Source of the DNA: Betaproteobacteria bacterium
GTDB lineage: Bacteria; Pseudomonadota; Gammaproteobacteria; Burkholderiales; Usitatibacteraceae
Length of the DNA stretch: 64,000 nucleotides
Assembly: GCA_016709665.1 (NCBI GenBank)
Contig: JADJMI010000028.1
Span: 124,001 to 188,000 of the forward strand
Direction of reading: 5' to 3'
The notes under the pieces were generated by a model. The model did no database searches, was not told the origin of the DNA, and saw only the letters and a program-made list of their open reading frames with translations. Positions 18,965 through 26,684 of this stretch are shown here, one piece after another. Positions within the stretch are counted from its first letter, which is position 1. Every line of letters begins with the position of its first letter. The translations under genes and the position numbers were made by a program.

Positions 18965-19438
18965 CTATCTCGCGAGCGCCGCGATCTCGATCTCGCCGGA
19001 CTCGTCGAAGCCGATGCTCGCCGGGACGGGCTGCGCGAGATGGAGCTTTCCCTTGAGCCGCCACGTGAACCGCGCCGGCGCCGCGCCGCCGGCCATGCCC
19101 GCGAACTGGCGCACCACGCCCGCGATCCCGCTCACCATCTCCACTTCCACGAGATCGCTGCCGAACCGCGGAATGGTGACCGCCTGGCCGGAAACGCCGG
19201 TGGCGAACGACTTGCCGTTGAGGTCCAGGTCGAAGGTCATGCCCTTCACCTCGAGGTCGACGTCGTTCGGGTTCTGCACGCGCACCTTCACGAGGAACTT
19301 CTGCTCTAGGAGCGTGAAGTCGACCGGCGTGACGCTCGAAACGTTCACGCGCGGCGGGTCCAGGCCGTAGAGCGTGGCGCAACCGGCCGCAAGGCAGAGG
19401 AGGGCGGCCAAGGCGAGCGAGGCGGTCTTCGGGAACAT
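18965..19438 (-). CDS. LEA14-like (WHy-domain) lipoprotein
   Basis: The 157-residue protein has a lipoprotein signal with LAAGC (Cys 20) and then one LEA-type-2/WHy domain. That domain shows NVSSVTPVDFTLLEQKFLVKVRVQNPNDVDLEVKG-type beta strands, the NPN motif and a middle basic-hydrophobic strand ARFTWRLKGKL. Such lipoproteins are common in proteobacterial envelopes and their job is unknown. It lies 71 nt beyond the PNPOx-like gene on the same strand, so it may be the last gene of the UbiD operon, or separate. Confidence 0.8.
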   Translation of the reverse strand: MFPKTASLALAALLCLAAGCATLYGLDPPRVNVSSVTPVDFTLLEQKFLVKVRVQNPNDVDLEVKGMTFDLDLNGKSFATGVSGQAVTIPRFGSDLVEVEMVSGIAGVVRQFAGMAGGAAPARFTWRLKGKLHLAQPVPASIGFDESGEIEIAALAR

Positions 19439-19509
19439 CCCGTCATCGTACCAAGGGAAGGTGCGGCCCGCCTGGCGGGCTGCGGCAACAGCGCGCTCGT
19501 CGCGGGCGC

Positions 19510-19962
19510 CTAGAGCACCTGCTCGCGCTTGCCGAAACCCGCGGCGTTGTCGATCCAGAACGCGTGCCTCGCGACAAACCGGTACCAGCGCACCTTCGCG
19601 AGCGCGGCGGCGATCGGGGCGGGCGTGTCGTCACCCGGGCGCGCGATCGGAAACTTTCCGCCGTAGAGCGCCCGCGCGCGCTCGGCTTCGTCCCCGGCGA
19701 GTTCCTCCACGCGCCCCTCGAGCTGCACGCCGCGGATCGCGCGCCAATCCGCGTAGTCCTCCTGCACGGTGGCCGCGGCGGCGGCGTTCGCCCGCAGTTC
19801 GGCGCTATGGCGCGAGGACGGCGAGGACAGGAAGCAGAGGTCGAAGCCCTCGTTCGCGTAGAACACCGCCGCGGCCCAGGGGCCTTCCGGCCCGGCCGTC
19901 GCCAGGGTCATCACGTGGTGGGCGGCCAGGTAGGCGAGCGCGCGATCGCGGGCCGGCCCCAT
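19510..19962 (-). CDS. Pyridoxamine 5'-phosphate oxidase-family flavoprotein
   Basis: The 150-residue sequence has the split-barrel flavin-binding pattern: LAAHHVMTLATAGPEGPWAAAVFY, FLSSPSSRHSAELRAN, and RAIRGVQLEGRVEEL. The C-terminus RFVARHAFWIDNAAGFGKREQVL resembles the YhbP-like subgroup. The substrate is unknown; a role in flavin or flavin-adduct handling is only a guess. Its ATG overlaps the ubiX stop by one base, so the two are coupled in translation. This ties it to the prenyl-FMN pathway next to it. Confidence 0.8.
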   Translation of the reverse strand: MGPARDRALAYLAAHHVMTLATAGPEGPWAAAVFYANEGFDLCFLSSPSSRHSAELRANAAAAATVQEDYADWRAIRGVQLEGRVEELAGDEAERARALYGGKFPIARPGDDTPAPIAAALAKVRWYRFVARHAFWIDNAAGFGKREQVL

Positions 19963-20582
19963 CAGGCGTCGCGCGCGGTGCGAAGGGCGTCCTCGGCCAC
20001 CGTTTCCTTCCAGCGCTTGAAGAGCTGGTGGCCGATGCCGAAGAGGTCCAGGGCCTTGCCGACCGAGTGGTTCACGATGTCGTCGACGGTGGCCGGGCGG
20101 TTGTAGAAGGCCGGCACGGGCGGGGCGACGATGGCGCCGCTGCGCGCCGCCACCGCCATGAGCTCGATGTGCCCGGCGTGAAGCGGCATCTCGCGCACCA
20201 GCAGCACGAGCGGGCGGCGCTCCTTGAGGCAGACGTCGGCCGCGCGCGTGAGCAGGTTGTCCGAATAGCAGTGCGCGATGCCCGCGAGCGTCTTGATGGA
20301 GCAGGGCGCCACGAGCATGCCTTCGGTCCGGAAGGAGCCGCTCGCGATGGCCGCGCCGATGTCGCGGTGGCTGTGCACCACGTCGGCGAGCGCCTCGACG
20401 GATTCGACCGTGCGGTCCGTCTCCTCCACGAGCGTGCGCTTGGCCGCCGCGGATAGCACGAGGTGCGTCTCGATGTCCGGGACCGCCTTGAGGACTTCGA
20501 GCGCGCGCACGCCGTAGATCACCCCGGATGCGCCGGAGATGCCGATGACGAGCCGCTTCATCGGGGTGGAGGAACCGCTCAT
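19962..20582 (-). CDS. ubiX: UbiX-type flavin prenyltransferase
   Basis: UbiX prenylates FMN with dimethylallyl phosphate to make prenyl-FMN, the cofactor of UbiD decarboxylases. The 206-residue protein has the flavin-binding start RLVIGISGASGVIYGVRALEVL, the MLVAPCSIKTLAGIAHCYSDNLLTRAADVCLKERR segment, and LREMPLHAGHIELM-like sequence. All are typical. Starts are ATG 20582 or ATG 20561 (MKRLVIG). It lies 23 nt downstream of the Bug receptor gene, in the same operon as a UbiD homologue. It therefore probably serves that enzyme rather than ubiquinone synthesis. Confidence 0.93.
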   Translation of the reverse strand: MSGSSTPMKRLVIGISGASGVIYGVRALEVLKAVPDIETHLVLSAAAKRTLVEETDRTVESVEALADVVHSHRDIGAAIASGSFRTEGMLVAPCSIKTLAGIAHCYSDNLLTRAADVCLKERRPLVLLVREMPLHAGHIELMAVAARSGAIVAPPVPAFYNRPATVDDIVNHSVGKALDLFGIGHQLFKRWKETVAEDALRTARDA

Positions 20583-20605
20583 GCGCGCGCTCCCTTTGCG
20601 GGCAC

Positions 20606-21577
20606 TCAGTCGGCCTTCGCGCCGCTCAGCTTGACCACGTCCGCCCAGCGGGCGATCTCGCGCTTCACGTAGGCGTCGCTTTCGGCGAGGCCCAGCGCGA
20701 TCGGCTCCTGGCCCATGGCCATGAGCTTTTCGTGCATCTCGGGGTTCTTCAGGGCCTTCGTGATCTCGGCATTGAGCTTCTCGGCCACGCCCGGCGGCAG
20801 GTTGGCCGGCGCCATCACGCCGTACCAGGCCTTGAGGTCGAAGCCCGCGAGCCCCTGGTCGTTGATGGGCTTCACGTCCGGCAGCGCCGGCGAGAGCTGC
20901 GCGGATGTGACTCCCAGCGCGCGCAGGCGTCCGGCCTTGATGTGCGGAATGGCGGTCGGGATGTCCGTGAACATCATGGTGATCCGGTCGCCCAGCAGGT
21001 CCGTCATGGCGGCGGCGCTGCCCTTGTAGGGCACGTGCGTCATCTCCACCTTCGCGAGGTGGCGGAAGAGTTCGCCCGAGAGGTGCTGGGAGGTCCCCGC
21101 GCCGGGCGATCCGTAGGAGATCTTCCCCGGGTTGGCCTTGGCGAACGCGACCAGTTCGGCCACGCTCCGGGCGGGCGTGTTCACGTTCACCACGAGCACG
21201 TTCTTCTGCACCACGGACACCGAGATCGTCGTGAAGTCCTTGACCGGGTCGAAAGGCAGCCGCGAGCCGTAGAGCGCGGGGCTGATGCCGTGCGTCGCCG
21301 ACGACCCCATGAGGAGGGTGTAGCCGTCGCCCTTTTCCTTGGCCACCAGGTCCGCGCCGATATTGCCGCCGGCGCCGGTGCGGTTCTCGACGATGACGGA
21401 CTGCCCGAGCGACTCGGATAGCTTCTGCGCGAGGTTGCGCGCCAGCTGGTCGAGGCCTCCCCCTGCGGAGAACGGGTTCACGATGCGGATGGCCTTGGCG
21501 GGGTATGCCTGGGCCCGCGCGAGCGCGGGGGCGAGCGTGACGGCCAGGGCGGCCTGGATGAGCGTGCGTCGTTTCAT
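20606..21577 (-). CDS. Bug-family (TctC-like) periplasmic solute-binding protein
   Basis: The 323-residue protein has a signal peptide starting MKRRTLIQ and ending ALARA, then the Bug/TctC receptor pattern: YPAKAIRIVNPFSAGGGLDQLARNLA, VIVENRTGAGGNIGADLVAK, HVPYKGSAAAMTDLLGDRI and IKAGRLRALGVTS. Receptors of this family bind carboxylates and many are orphans without nearby TctA/TctB membrane parts, as here. Its position inside the UbiD operon suggests it binds the operon's carboxylic acid substrate. It is 34 nt downstream of the DUF169 gene. Confidence 0.9.
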   Translation of the reverse strand: MKRRTLIQAALAVTLAPALARAQAYPAKAIRIVNPFSAGGGLDQLARNLAQKLSESLGQSVIVENRTGAGGNIGADLVAKEKGDGYTLLMGSSATHGISPALYGSRLPFDPVKDFTTISVSVVQKNVLVVNVNTPARSVAELVAFAKANPGKISYGSPGAGTSQHLSGELFRHLAKVEMTHVPYKGSAAAMTDLLGDRITMMFTDIPTAIPHIKAGRLRALGVTSAQLSPALPDVKPINDQGLAGFDLKAWYGVMAPANLPPGVAEKLNAEITKALKNPEMHEKLMAMGQEPIALGLAESDAYVKREIARWADVVKLSGAKAD

Positions 21578-21611
21578 GGGTGCTTTCTCCTCGGGGTTTG
21601 CTCTTGTCGGA

Positions 21612-22397
21612 TCAGAGCTTGTCGGCGTAATTGACCTTGAAGGCGGGTGCGGGATCGCATTGCGGTCCGTAAGGCGGGATCGGGTAGCGGATGCCGCGCC
21701 CGGCGAGCCAGTCGAGGCCCGCGAGGACCTCGTGGACGTGCTCCATGCGCAGCGAGACGAGCAACTCGTCGTCCTGCACGCCGCCGAAGCGCCGCTCGGC
21801 GAAGCAGGGGATGGAAATGCTCGGCTCGCCGGTGGCGAGCCCGCGGCCCCAAGAATCGGCGCAGGCCGTCTCGCCCGTCACGGTGAAGTCCGCCCGGAAG
21901 TACCGGCGGTGCTGCAGGGCGTTCACGAGCAGGATCATCTGCCCGGGCGTCGCGTACACGAGCACGGCGTCGGGCGGATCGAGCCGGCCCTTGGCGAGGG
22001 GCGAGGCGGCGAGGGCGTGGTACCTGCCCGCCGGCACGCGCGGCATCTGCGCCTGGTGCTCCCGCGAAGCCTCGACGGTGGCGAACCACACGTCGTGGAA
22101 CATGGTGCCGTCCAGGTACTTCCGCGACGGGGCATTGAGGCCCACGACGCCGCCGCAGTTGCTGTCCGGCATCACGTTGTCGTGGGTGATGCCGAGGGTG
22201 AAGCCGAGCCAGCGCACCTGGCCGATGAGCTGGCACATGGAGAAGCGCACGCCGGCCTCCGGGCGGCGGATGCCGCGCACGGCTTCCAGGGCCTCCTTCG
22301 ACTCGAAGAGCTTCAAGGCGATCGGGTCGGCCCGCAGGCGCAGCTTCGCCTTGAGGTCCTCGCTGGCCTTCGCGTAGTCCGGCGCGGCCGCGCTCAT
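21612..22397 (-). CDS. DUF169 protein
   Basis: The 261-residue protein matches DUF169: DLKAKLRLRADPIALKLFES, a Cys-containing FSMCQLIGQVRWLG, and DSNCGGVVGL, followed by ACADSWGRGLATGEPSISIPCFAERRFGG and a final helical RMEHVHEVLAGLDWL. The conserved Cys residues (CQL, SNCGG, ACADS, IPCF) suggest a metal or cofactor site. No activity is known for the family. It starts at ATG 22397, overlapping the stop of the TIGR04076-like gene. It lacks a signal peptide, so it is cytoplasmic. Confidence 0.82.
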   Translation of the reverse strand: MSAAAPDYAKASEDLKAKLRLRADPIALKLFESKEALEAVRGIRRPEAGVRFSMCQLIGQVRWLGFTLGITHDNVMPDSNCGGVVGLNAPSRKYLDGTMFHDVWFATVEASREHQAQMPRVPAGRYHALAASPLAKGRLDPPDAVLVYATPGQMILLVNALQHRRYFRADFTVTGETACADSWGRGLATGEPSISIPCFAERRFGGVQDDELLVSLRMEHVHEVLAGLDWLAGRGIRYPIPPYGPQCDPAPAFKVNYADKL

Positions 22398-22810
22398 TTC
22401 ACCTCGACCTTGAAGGAGACCTGCCCCCAGCTGCCGTTGCAGAAGCCGGCGTCCTGGCAGCTGAAGTGGTTGAACCACATGCCGTTCGGGTCGAGGCCTT
22501 CGGCGATGCGGTCGTGGGCCATGGCCGCGTGGATCGTCATGGGCGCCACGGCATAGATGCACACGTTGCAGGACTTCACGACGCCCGCGCCCGTGACCTC
22601 GATGGTGTCGCCGAGCTTGAAGCCGGCGGCGCAGCCGTGGCTCGCGACCACCGTGGCCACGATCGTGCGGCGGTTCGCCTCGGGGATCGCCTCGGCCGCG
22701 CGGCGGCGGCGCTCGTCGGCCTTGAAGGTGGCCATCTCCTCGTCGGTGTAGCCCAGGTTCTTCTGGAACTTCTCCCAGTTGAAGGGCTTCTTCGTCGCTT
22801 CTTCCGCCAT
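22394..22810 (-). CDS. TIGR04076-like small cysteine-containing protein
   Basis: The 138-residue protein has a charged N-terminal extension (KPFNWEKFQKNLGYTDEEMATFKADERRRR) and then a domain like TIGR04076: TIVATVVASHGCAAGFKLGDTIEV, SCNVCIYAVAPM, FSCQDAGFCNGSWGQVSFKVEV. Six or so cysteines suggest metal binding. The N-terminal part resembles LigA/SAM-like helical segments only weakly. Function unknown. It sits between the UbiD-like gene (27 nt) and the DUF169 gene (4-nt overlap), so it probably belongs to the same enzyme system, perhaps as an accessory subunit. Confidence 0.75.
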   Translation of the reverse strand: MAEEATKKPFNWEKFQKNLGYTDEEMATFKADERRRRAAEAIPEANRRTIVATVVASHGCAAGFKLGDTIEVTGAGVVKSCNVCIYAVAPMTIHAAMAHDRIAEGLDPNGMWFNHFSCQDAGFCNGSWGQVSFKVEVK

Positions 22811-22837
22811 GGGGCCTCCCGCTCGCGGGAAAGGGTT

Positions 22838-24310
22838 TCAGTGGTGGCGCGCGAGGAGCGACTTCACGTAGTCGCCCTGCTGGCTTCGCACCCGGGCCGC
22901 GCCCTCGGGGCCGAGCCAGGCCTCGAGGTCCACGGGCTCGAACACCCCGCGCGTGTAGCGCTCGCGTTCGGCGAAGGGGGCGGTCGCGTCGATGTACACC
23001 TTGCGCCCCAGCCCGGCGGCGCTGCCCTCGGCGAGCATGCCGCTCACCTTGGCGAGCGGCGAGAGCATGAGGCCGTCCTTCATGTCGCCGCGCGTGATGA
23101 CGGCCCACAGCACGTCGTCGGCGTTGCCGATGTCGATGTCGTGGTCCACGGCGATGACCCAGCCCATGTCGGAATGCGCCGAGAGCGCCCCGAAGGCGAG
23201 GTTGTTCTGCAGCCCCTCGTCGCGGAAGCTCTTGCGGTTGATGCGGATGACGACGCCCAGGCACCCGCGCATGCCCTGCAGCACCTGGCAGGTGTCGAAG
23301 ACGCGCGGGCTGATGCGCCGGCAGGCGTCGTAGACCGAGGCCTCGGCCGGCAGGCCCATGAGGTTCGTCGTCTCGGCGTTGATCGCGAGGGGGAACCAGT
23401 AGGTGTAGCCCTCGCGGTGCGTGATGGCGGTGACGGTGAAGGTCCACACCTTCCACGCCCGGCCCATGTAGCCGCCGGCCTCGGGCATCATGCCCTTCAC
23501 GCCGTCCTGGCCGGAATCTTCCTCGCTCGCGAGCTGCGCCATGTCGATGTAGCCCTCGAGCACCAGCTCGGCCTCGGCGAGCGACCAGGCGCCGGGCTGC
23601 GTGAGCGCGGGCGCAATGGTGACCGGCTCGCCCTGGAGCGCTCCCGCGAATCCCAGCTCGTCGTAGCCCATGGGGGTCAGCGTCTGCTGCGTGCTGCCGG
23701 AGGTCGCGAGAAGCACGGCGGGACCGGCGCCGACGTTCACCGTGACGGGCACGCGGTTCTTGCCGGCCTTCTTGTACTTGCGGGCGATCTCGAGGAGGTG
23801 CCGACCCGCCTGGATCGTCATGCAGGTGGTGTCCTTCGAGAGGACGCGCATGCGGTGGTACGAACCGTTGAAGGCGCCGGTTTCCGGATCCTTCGCGATG
23901 ACGAGGCCGCCGGTGATCACATAGCCCGCGTCGGCCTTCGTCTGCTGGGTGAGGGGCACCGTGCGGGCGATGTCGATGTCCTTCACGATCGCGTGCCTCT
24001 GGCTGGGCGCGTCCTGCACTTCCACGGAGGCGACCGGCGCGTGGGCGGCGTCGGCGAGGAAGCGCGGCAGGTAGTCCGCGTGCACGCCGCACATCCGCGC
24101 GATGCGCGCGCGGCTGCCGAACACGTTCGTGAGGATGGTGCGGCCGGGATGCCCGGTCACGTTGCGGAAAAGCACGGCCGGGCCGCCGTCGGTGGCGCGG
24201 GCCACGGAGGCGACCTCGAGATAGGGGTCCGCCGGGCGGTCGATCTCGAGCAGGTCGCCGTCGCGGCGCGCCTGCTCGACGAAGGCGCCGAGATTGGGAA
24301 TGCCCCGCAT
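22838..24310 (-). CDS. UbiD-family prenyl-FMN-dependent decarboxylase
   Basis: UbiD enzymes reversibly decarboxylate aromatic or unsaturated acids using prenyl-FMN. The 490-residue protein has the family frame: VLFRNVTGHPG, VKDIDIARTVPL, ETGAFNGSYHRMRV, VTVNVGAGPAVLLA, LVLEGYID, FTVTAITHREGYTYW and HDIDIGNADDVLWAV. The usual EGPFGE...GYY motif reads KGMMPEAGGYMG (Lys 272 to Glu 277): the first catalytic Glu is Lys, the second is kept. This suggests a divergent substrate class, for example a CoA ester. The start is ATG 24310; earlier in-frame starts would lie inside the promoter and operator. Confidence 0.87.
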   Translation of the reverse strand: MRGIPNLGAFVEQARRDGDLLEIDRPADPYLEVASVARATDGGPAVLFRNVTGHPGRTILTNVFGSRARIARMCGVHADYLPRFLADAAHAPVASVEVQDAPSQRHAIVKDIDIARTVPLTQQTKADAGYVITGGLVIAKDPETGAFNGSYHRMRVLSKDTTCMTIQAGRHLLEIARKYKKAGKNRVPVTVNVGAGPAVLLATSGSTQQTLTPMGYDELGFAGALQGEPVTIAPALTQPGAWSLAEAELVLEGYIDMAQLASEEDSGQDGVKGMMPEAGGYMGRAWKVWTFTVTAITHREGYTYWFPLAINAETTNLMGLPAEASVYDACRRISPRVFDTCQVLQGMRGCLGVVIRINRKSFRDEGLQNNLAFGALSAHSDMGWVIAVDHDIDIGNADDVLWAVITRGDMKDGLMLSPLAKVSGMLAEGSAAGLGRKVYIDATAPFAERERYTRGVFEPVDLEAWLGPEGAARVRSQQGDYVKSLLARHH

Positions 24311-24360
24311 GGGGATGGCCTTTCCGGGAGGGCGCCGGCCCGTCGGGGGGCGCGCGTTAA

Positions 24361-24372
24361 TGGTCCGGACAA
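24361..24372. promoter_or_regulatory. Predicted GntR/HutC-type operator 2
   Basis: TGGTCCGGACAA, identical to the site at 16724-16735 and within the same 16-base match. It lies directly downstream of the minus-strand -10 (at the start point) and 57 nt upstream of the -10 of the GntR gene. It is therefore placed to repress the UbiD operon and perhaps to tune the regulator itself. Confidence 0.75.
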
Positions 24373-24402
24373 ATGGTAGTCGCCGTCTCCGGCGCAAGTC
24401 AA
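24373..24402 (-). promoter_or_regulatory. Promoter of the UbiD operon
   Basis: On the minus strand TTGACT (24402-24397), 18 bases, then TACCAT (24378-24373). The -35 matches five and the -10 four of six consensus bases. The start point would fall in the operator at 24361-24372, leaving a leader of about 55 nt before ATG 24310. Confidence 0.6.
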
Positions 24403-24428
24403 GGAAGGCGGGGGCGGCGGGGCATCCC

Positions 24429-24434
24429 TATAAT
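24429..24434 (+). promoter_or_regulatory. -10 element of the gntR-type gene
   Basis: Perfect TATAAT, 33 nt upstream of the GTG start codon at 24467, with AAGGAG at 24454-24459. No convincing -35 lies 16-18 nt upstream. Confidence 0.55.
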
Positions 24435-24466
24435 CGCGCTGATACTCGGATCGAAGGAGCACCGGC

Positions 24467-25219
24467 GTGGGCAAGGCGGGCGGCATGGCGAAGTCGGGCC
24501 CCATCCGGGCCTACCGGGAACTGGAGGAGGCGCTCAAGGTCGAGATCGTGCGCGGCCGCTACCGCGTGGGCGACCGGCTCCCCACCGAGGCGCAACTCGC
24601 CGGGACGCACGGCGTGAGCCGGGCCACGGTCCGCTCGGCCCTCGACGGGCTGGAGAAGCTCGGCATGATCCTCCGGCGCCCGCGCGTGGGCACGGTCGTG
24701 AAGGCCCGCACGCCCGATTCGCGCTATGCCGTCTCGGTGGGCAGCCTGTCGGAGCTGCTGGTCTTTCTCGATTCGACGCACGTGCGGCCGGTCGATTCGG
24801 GGGAGGTGAGCGCCACGGCCGAACTCGCGGCGGACCTGGGCTGCGAACCCGGCGACCCGTGGATCCGCGTGCGCACGCTGCGCACGCCGGCGGGCGACAA
24901 GCTGCCGATCTCGTGGACGGAGTACTACCTGCAGACGCGCTTCAGGGCCGTGGTCGCGCAGATGGGGCAGCGGGCGGGCCCGGTGTATCCGCTCATCGAG
25001 AAACGCTACAAGGTGGCGATCACGCGGATCGAGCAGGACATCGGGGCCTGCGCCATGCCTGCGGCCATCGCGCGGCGGCTGGCGGCGGAGCCGGGGTCGC
25101 CGACGCTGCGGGTGATCCACCGGATGGTGTCGTCGACCGACGGGACGCTTTACTGCACCGTTTCGCTTTATCCGGCGGGGCGGTTCCGGTACGTGCAGGC
25201 GCTCAAGCGGGCGCAGTAG
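24467..25219 (+). CDS. GntR-family (HutC subfamily) transcriptional regulator
   Basis: The 250-residue protein has an N-terminal winged helix (about 10-75): LKVEIVRGRYRVGDRLPTEAQLAGTHGVSRATVRSALDGLEKLGMILRRPRVGTVV. This is the classic GntR motif, with R residues of the recognition helix. The C-terminal part (about 95-245) is a UTRA effector domain of HutC type (DPWIRVRTLRTPAGDKLPISWTEYYL, VYPLIEKRYKVAITRIEQDI, TLRVIHRMVSSTDGTLYCTVSLYPAGRFRY). The start is GTG 24467, seven bases after AAGGAG. It is divergent from the UbiD operon and very likely its repressor. The effector is probably the substrate or its CoA ester. Confidence 0.9.
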   Translation: MGKAGGMAKSGPIRAYRELEEALKVEIVRGRYRVGDRLPTEAQLAGTHGVSRATVRSALDGLEKLGMILRRPRVGTVVKARTPDSRYAVSVGSLSELLVFLDSTHVRPVDSGEVSATAELAADLGCEPGDPWIRVRTLRTPAGDKLPISWTEYYLQTRFRAVVAQMGQRAGPVYPLIEKRYKVAITRIEQDIGACAMPAAIARRLAAEPGSPTLRVIHRMVSSTDGTLYCTVSLYPAGRFRYVQALKRAQ

Positions 25220-25230
25220 CGGCTCGCGTT

Positions 25231-25463
25231 GGGCGAAATCTTTGGAAACGCCGATGAACGCCGATGTCACGCCGATGAACGCCGATCAGGCTTTTGAGGG
25301 TCGGGATTTGCAGTGGGACAGGTGAAAGGTCACCTGTCCACTGTTCCGGTTGGTCTCGACCGCTCACGCTCCGATGTGCGAAAACCCGAGTAAATGACTC
25401 GAAGTTATCGGCGTTCATCGGCGTGACATCGGCGTTCATCGGCGTTTCCAAAGATTTTCGCCC
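25231..25463. repeat. Nested palindrome: long inverted repeat with internal hairpin
   Basis: The arms are 25231-25286 and 25407-25463. They are reverse complements over 56 bases with a single extra T on the right. Each arm contains tandem copies of a 10-11 base unit (ACGCCGATGA or ACGCCGATGTC). The 120-base centre holds a second inverted repeat: CAGTGGGACAGGTGA (25311-25325) with TCACCTGTCCACTG (25330-25343), one bulge and an AAGG loop. It fills the space between convergent genes (gntR type and acyl-CoA dehydrogenase). No coding capacity is supported. It resembles a dispersed REP-like or miniature element. Confidence 0.85.
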
Positions 25464-25480
25464 GCATCACTCCCCACACT

Positions 25481-26677
25481 TCACCGCCAATTCCAGAAGT
25501 CCCCCCGCTCCTCGAGAAACAGGCGCGACAGCACCTGCATGTGCACCTCCGAAGCCCCATCCACCAGCCGCGCCTGCCGCGCATAGCGGTAGATCCACTC
25601 GAGCGGCGTGTCGGTCGAGTAGCCCCGCGCCCCGCAGAGCTGGATGGCGGTGTCGGCGCAAAGGTGCAGCGTGTCGGCCACTTGCACCTTGGCCATCGAG
25701 ATCTCCTTTCGCGCGAAGTCGCCGGCGTCGATGAGCGCCGCCGCCCGCATGGTGAGCAGCCGGCCGATCTCCACCTGCATCGCGCAGTGCCCCAGCTTCG
25801 CCTGCACGCTCTCGCGCTGCGACAGCGTCCTGCCGCCGCTCATCCGGTCCGTGACGTAGTCCGCGGCGATGTCGAGGCAGCGCTTCGACAGGCCCAGCCA
25901 GCGCATGCAGTGCGTGAGCCGCGCGGTGCCCAGGCGGATCTGCGTCACCTTGAGCCCGTCGCCCACCGCGAGAAGCCGGTTCTCGTCGGGGATCTCGAGC
26001 CCCTCGAACGCCAGCTCGCAGTGCCCGCCGTGCTCCTCGGGCCCGAGAATGCCGATGCGGCGCACCACGTGCCAGCCCGGGTCGTCGCGGTAGAAGAGGA
26101 ACGCGGTGAGCCCCTTGCGCGGGTCCTCGGACGTCTTGGCGACGACGATCAGGTTCTGCGCGTCCTCGGCGCCCGTGATGAACCACTTGCGGCCGTGCAC
26201 GACCCACTTGTCGCCGTGGCGCGTGGCGGTCGTGCGCATCATGGCCGGATCGGAGCCGCCGCCCGGCGCGGGTTCGGTCATCGCGAAGGCCGAACGGACC
26301 CGGCCGTCGACGATCGGCTGCAACCAGCGCTCCTTCTGCGCCGGCGTGCCGATCTTGTTGAGGAGGATCATGTTGCCGTCGTCCGGCGCGGCGCAGTTGA
26401 CGCTCACGGGACCGAAAAGCGAATAGTTGAGCTCCTCGTAGCAGGCGGCCATGCCGACGACGCCCAGGCCCTGGCCCCCGCGCTCCTTCGGCATCTGCGG
26501 CGCCCACAGGCCCTCGGCCTTCGCCTTGGCGCGCAGCGTGGCGAGCAGCTCCGGGCGGATGTTCTGGTGCGGATCGAACGAGGAGGGCTGCGTGTCGAGC
26601 GGCAGCACCGCCTCGCGCACGAAGGCGCGGTAACGCAGGCGATGGTCCTCGACGGCCGCGGGAAGCGTGAAGTCCAT
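25481..26677 (-). CDS. Acyl-CoA dehydrogenase
   Basis: The 398-residue FAD enzyme shows the acyl-CoA dehydrogenase order: N-terminal helical domain with LWAPQMPKERGGQGLGVVGMAACYEEL, FAD-binding FAMTEPAPGGGSDPAMMRTTATRHGDKWVVHGRKWFITGA, and C-terminal domain ending in YSTDTPLEWIYRYARQARLVDGASEVHMQVLSRLFL. The ACAD10/11-like wording and the linked APH and DUF6285 genes suggest action on unusual (for example hydroxylated or branched) acyl-CoAs, but this is inference. It starts at ATG 26677, 7 nt beyond the SDR gene, and is the last gene of a four-gene minus-strand operon. Confidence 0.92.
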   Translation of the reverse strand: MDFTLPAAVEDHRLRYRAFVREAVLPLDTQPSSFDPHQNIRPELLATLRAKAKAEGLWAPQMPKERGGQGLGVVGMAACYEELNYSLFGPVSVNCAAPDDGNMILLNKIGTPAQKERWLQPIVDGRVRSAFAMTEPAPGGGSDPAMMRTTATRHGDKWVVHGRKWFITGAEDAQNLIVVAKTSEDPRKGLTAFLFYRDDPGWHVVRRIGILGPEEHGGHCELAFEGLEIPDENRLLAVGDGLKVTQIRLGTARLTHCMRWLGLSKRCLDIAADYVTDRMSGGRTLSQRESVQAKLGHCAMQVEIGRLLTMRAAALIDAGDFARKEISMAKVQVADTLHLCADTAIQLCGARGYSTDTPLEWIYRYARQARLVDGASEVHMQVLSRLFLEERGDFWNWR

Positions 26678-26684
26678 GGGAATC

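Noticed and set aside
25251..25286. Short tandem repeats considered as CRISPR
   Set aside because: Units are 10-11 bases, contiguous without spacers, and mirrored in an inverted arm; no cas genes.
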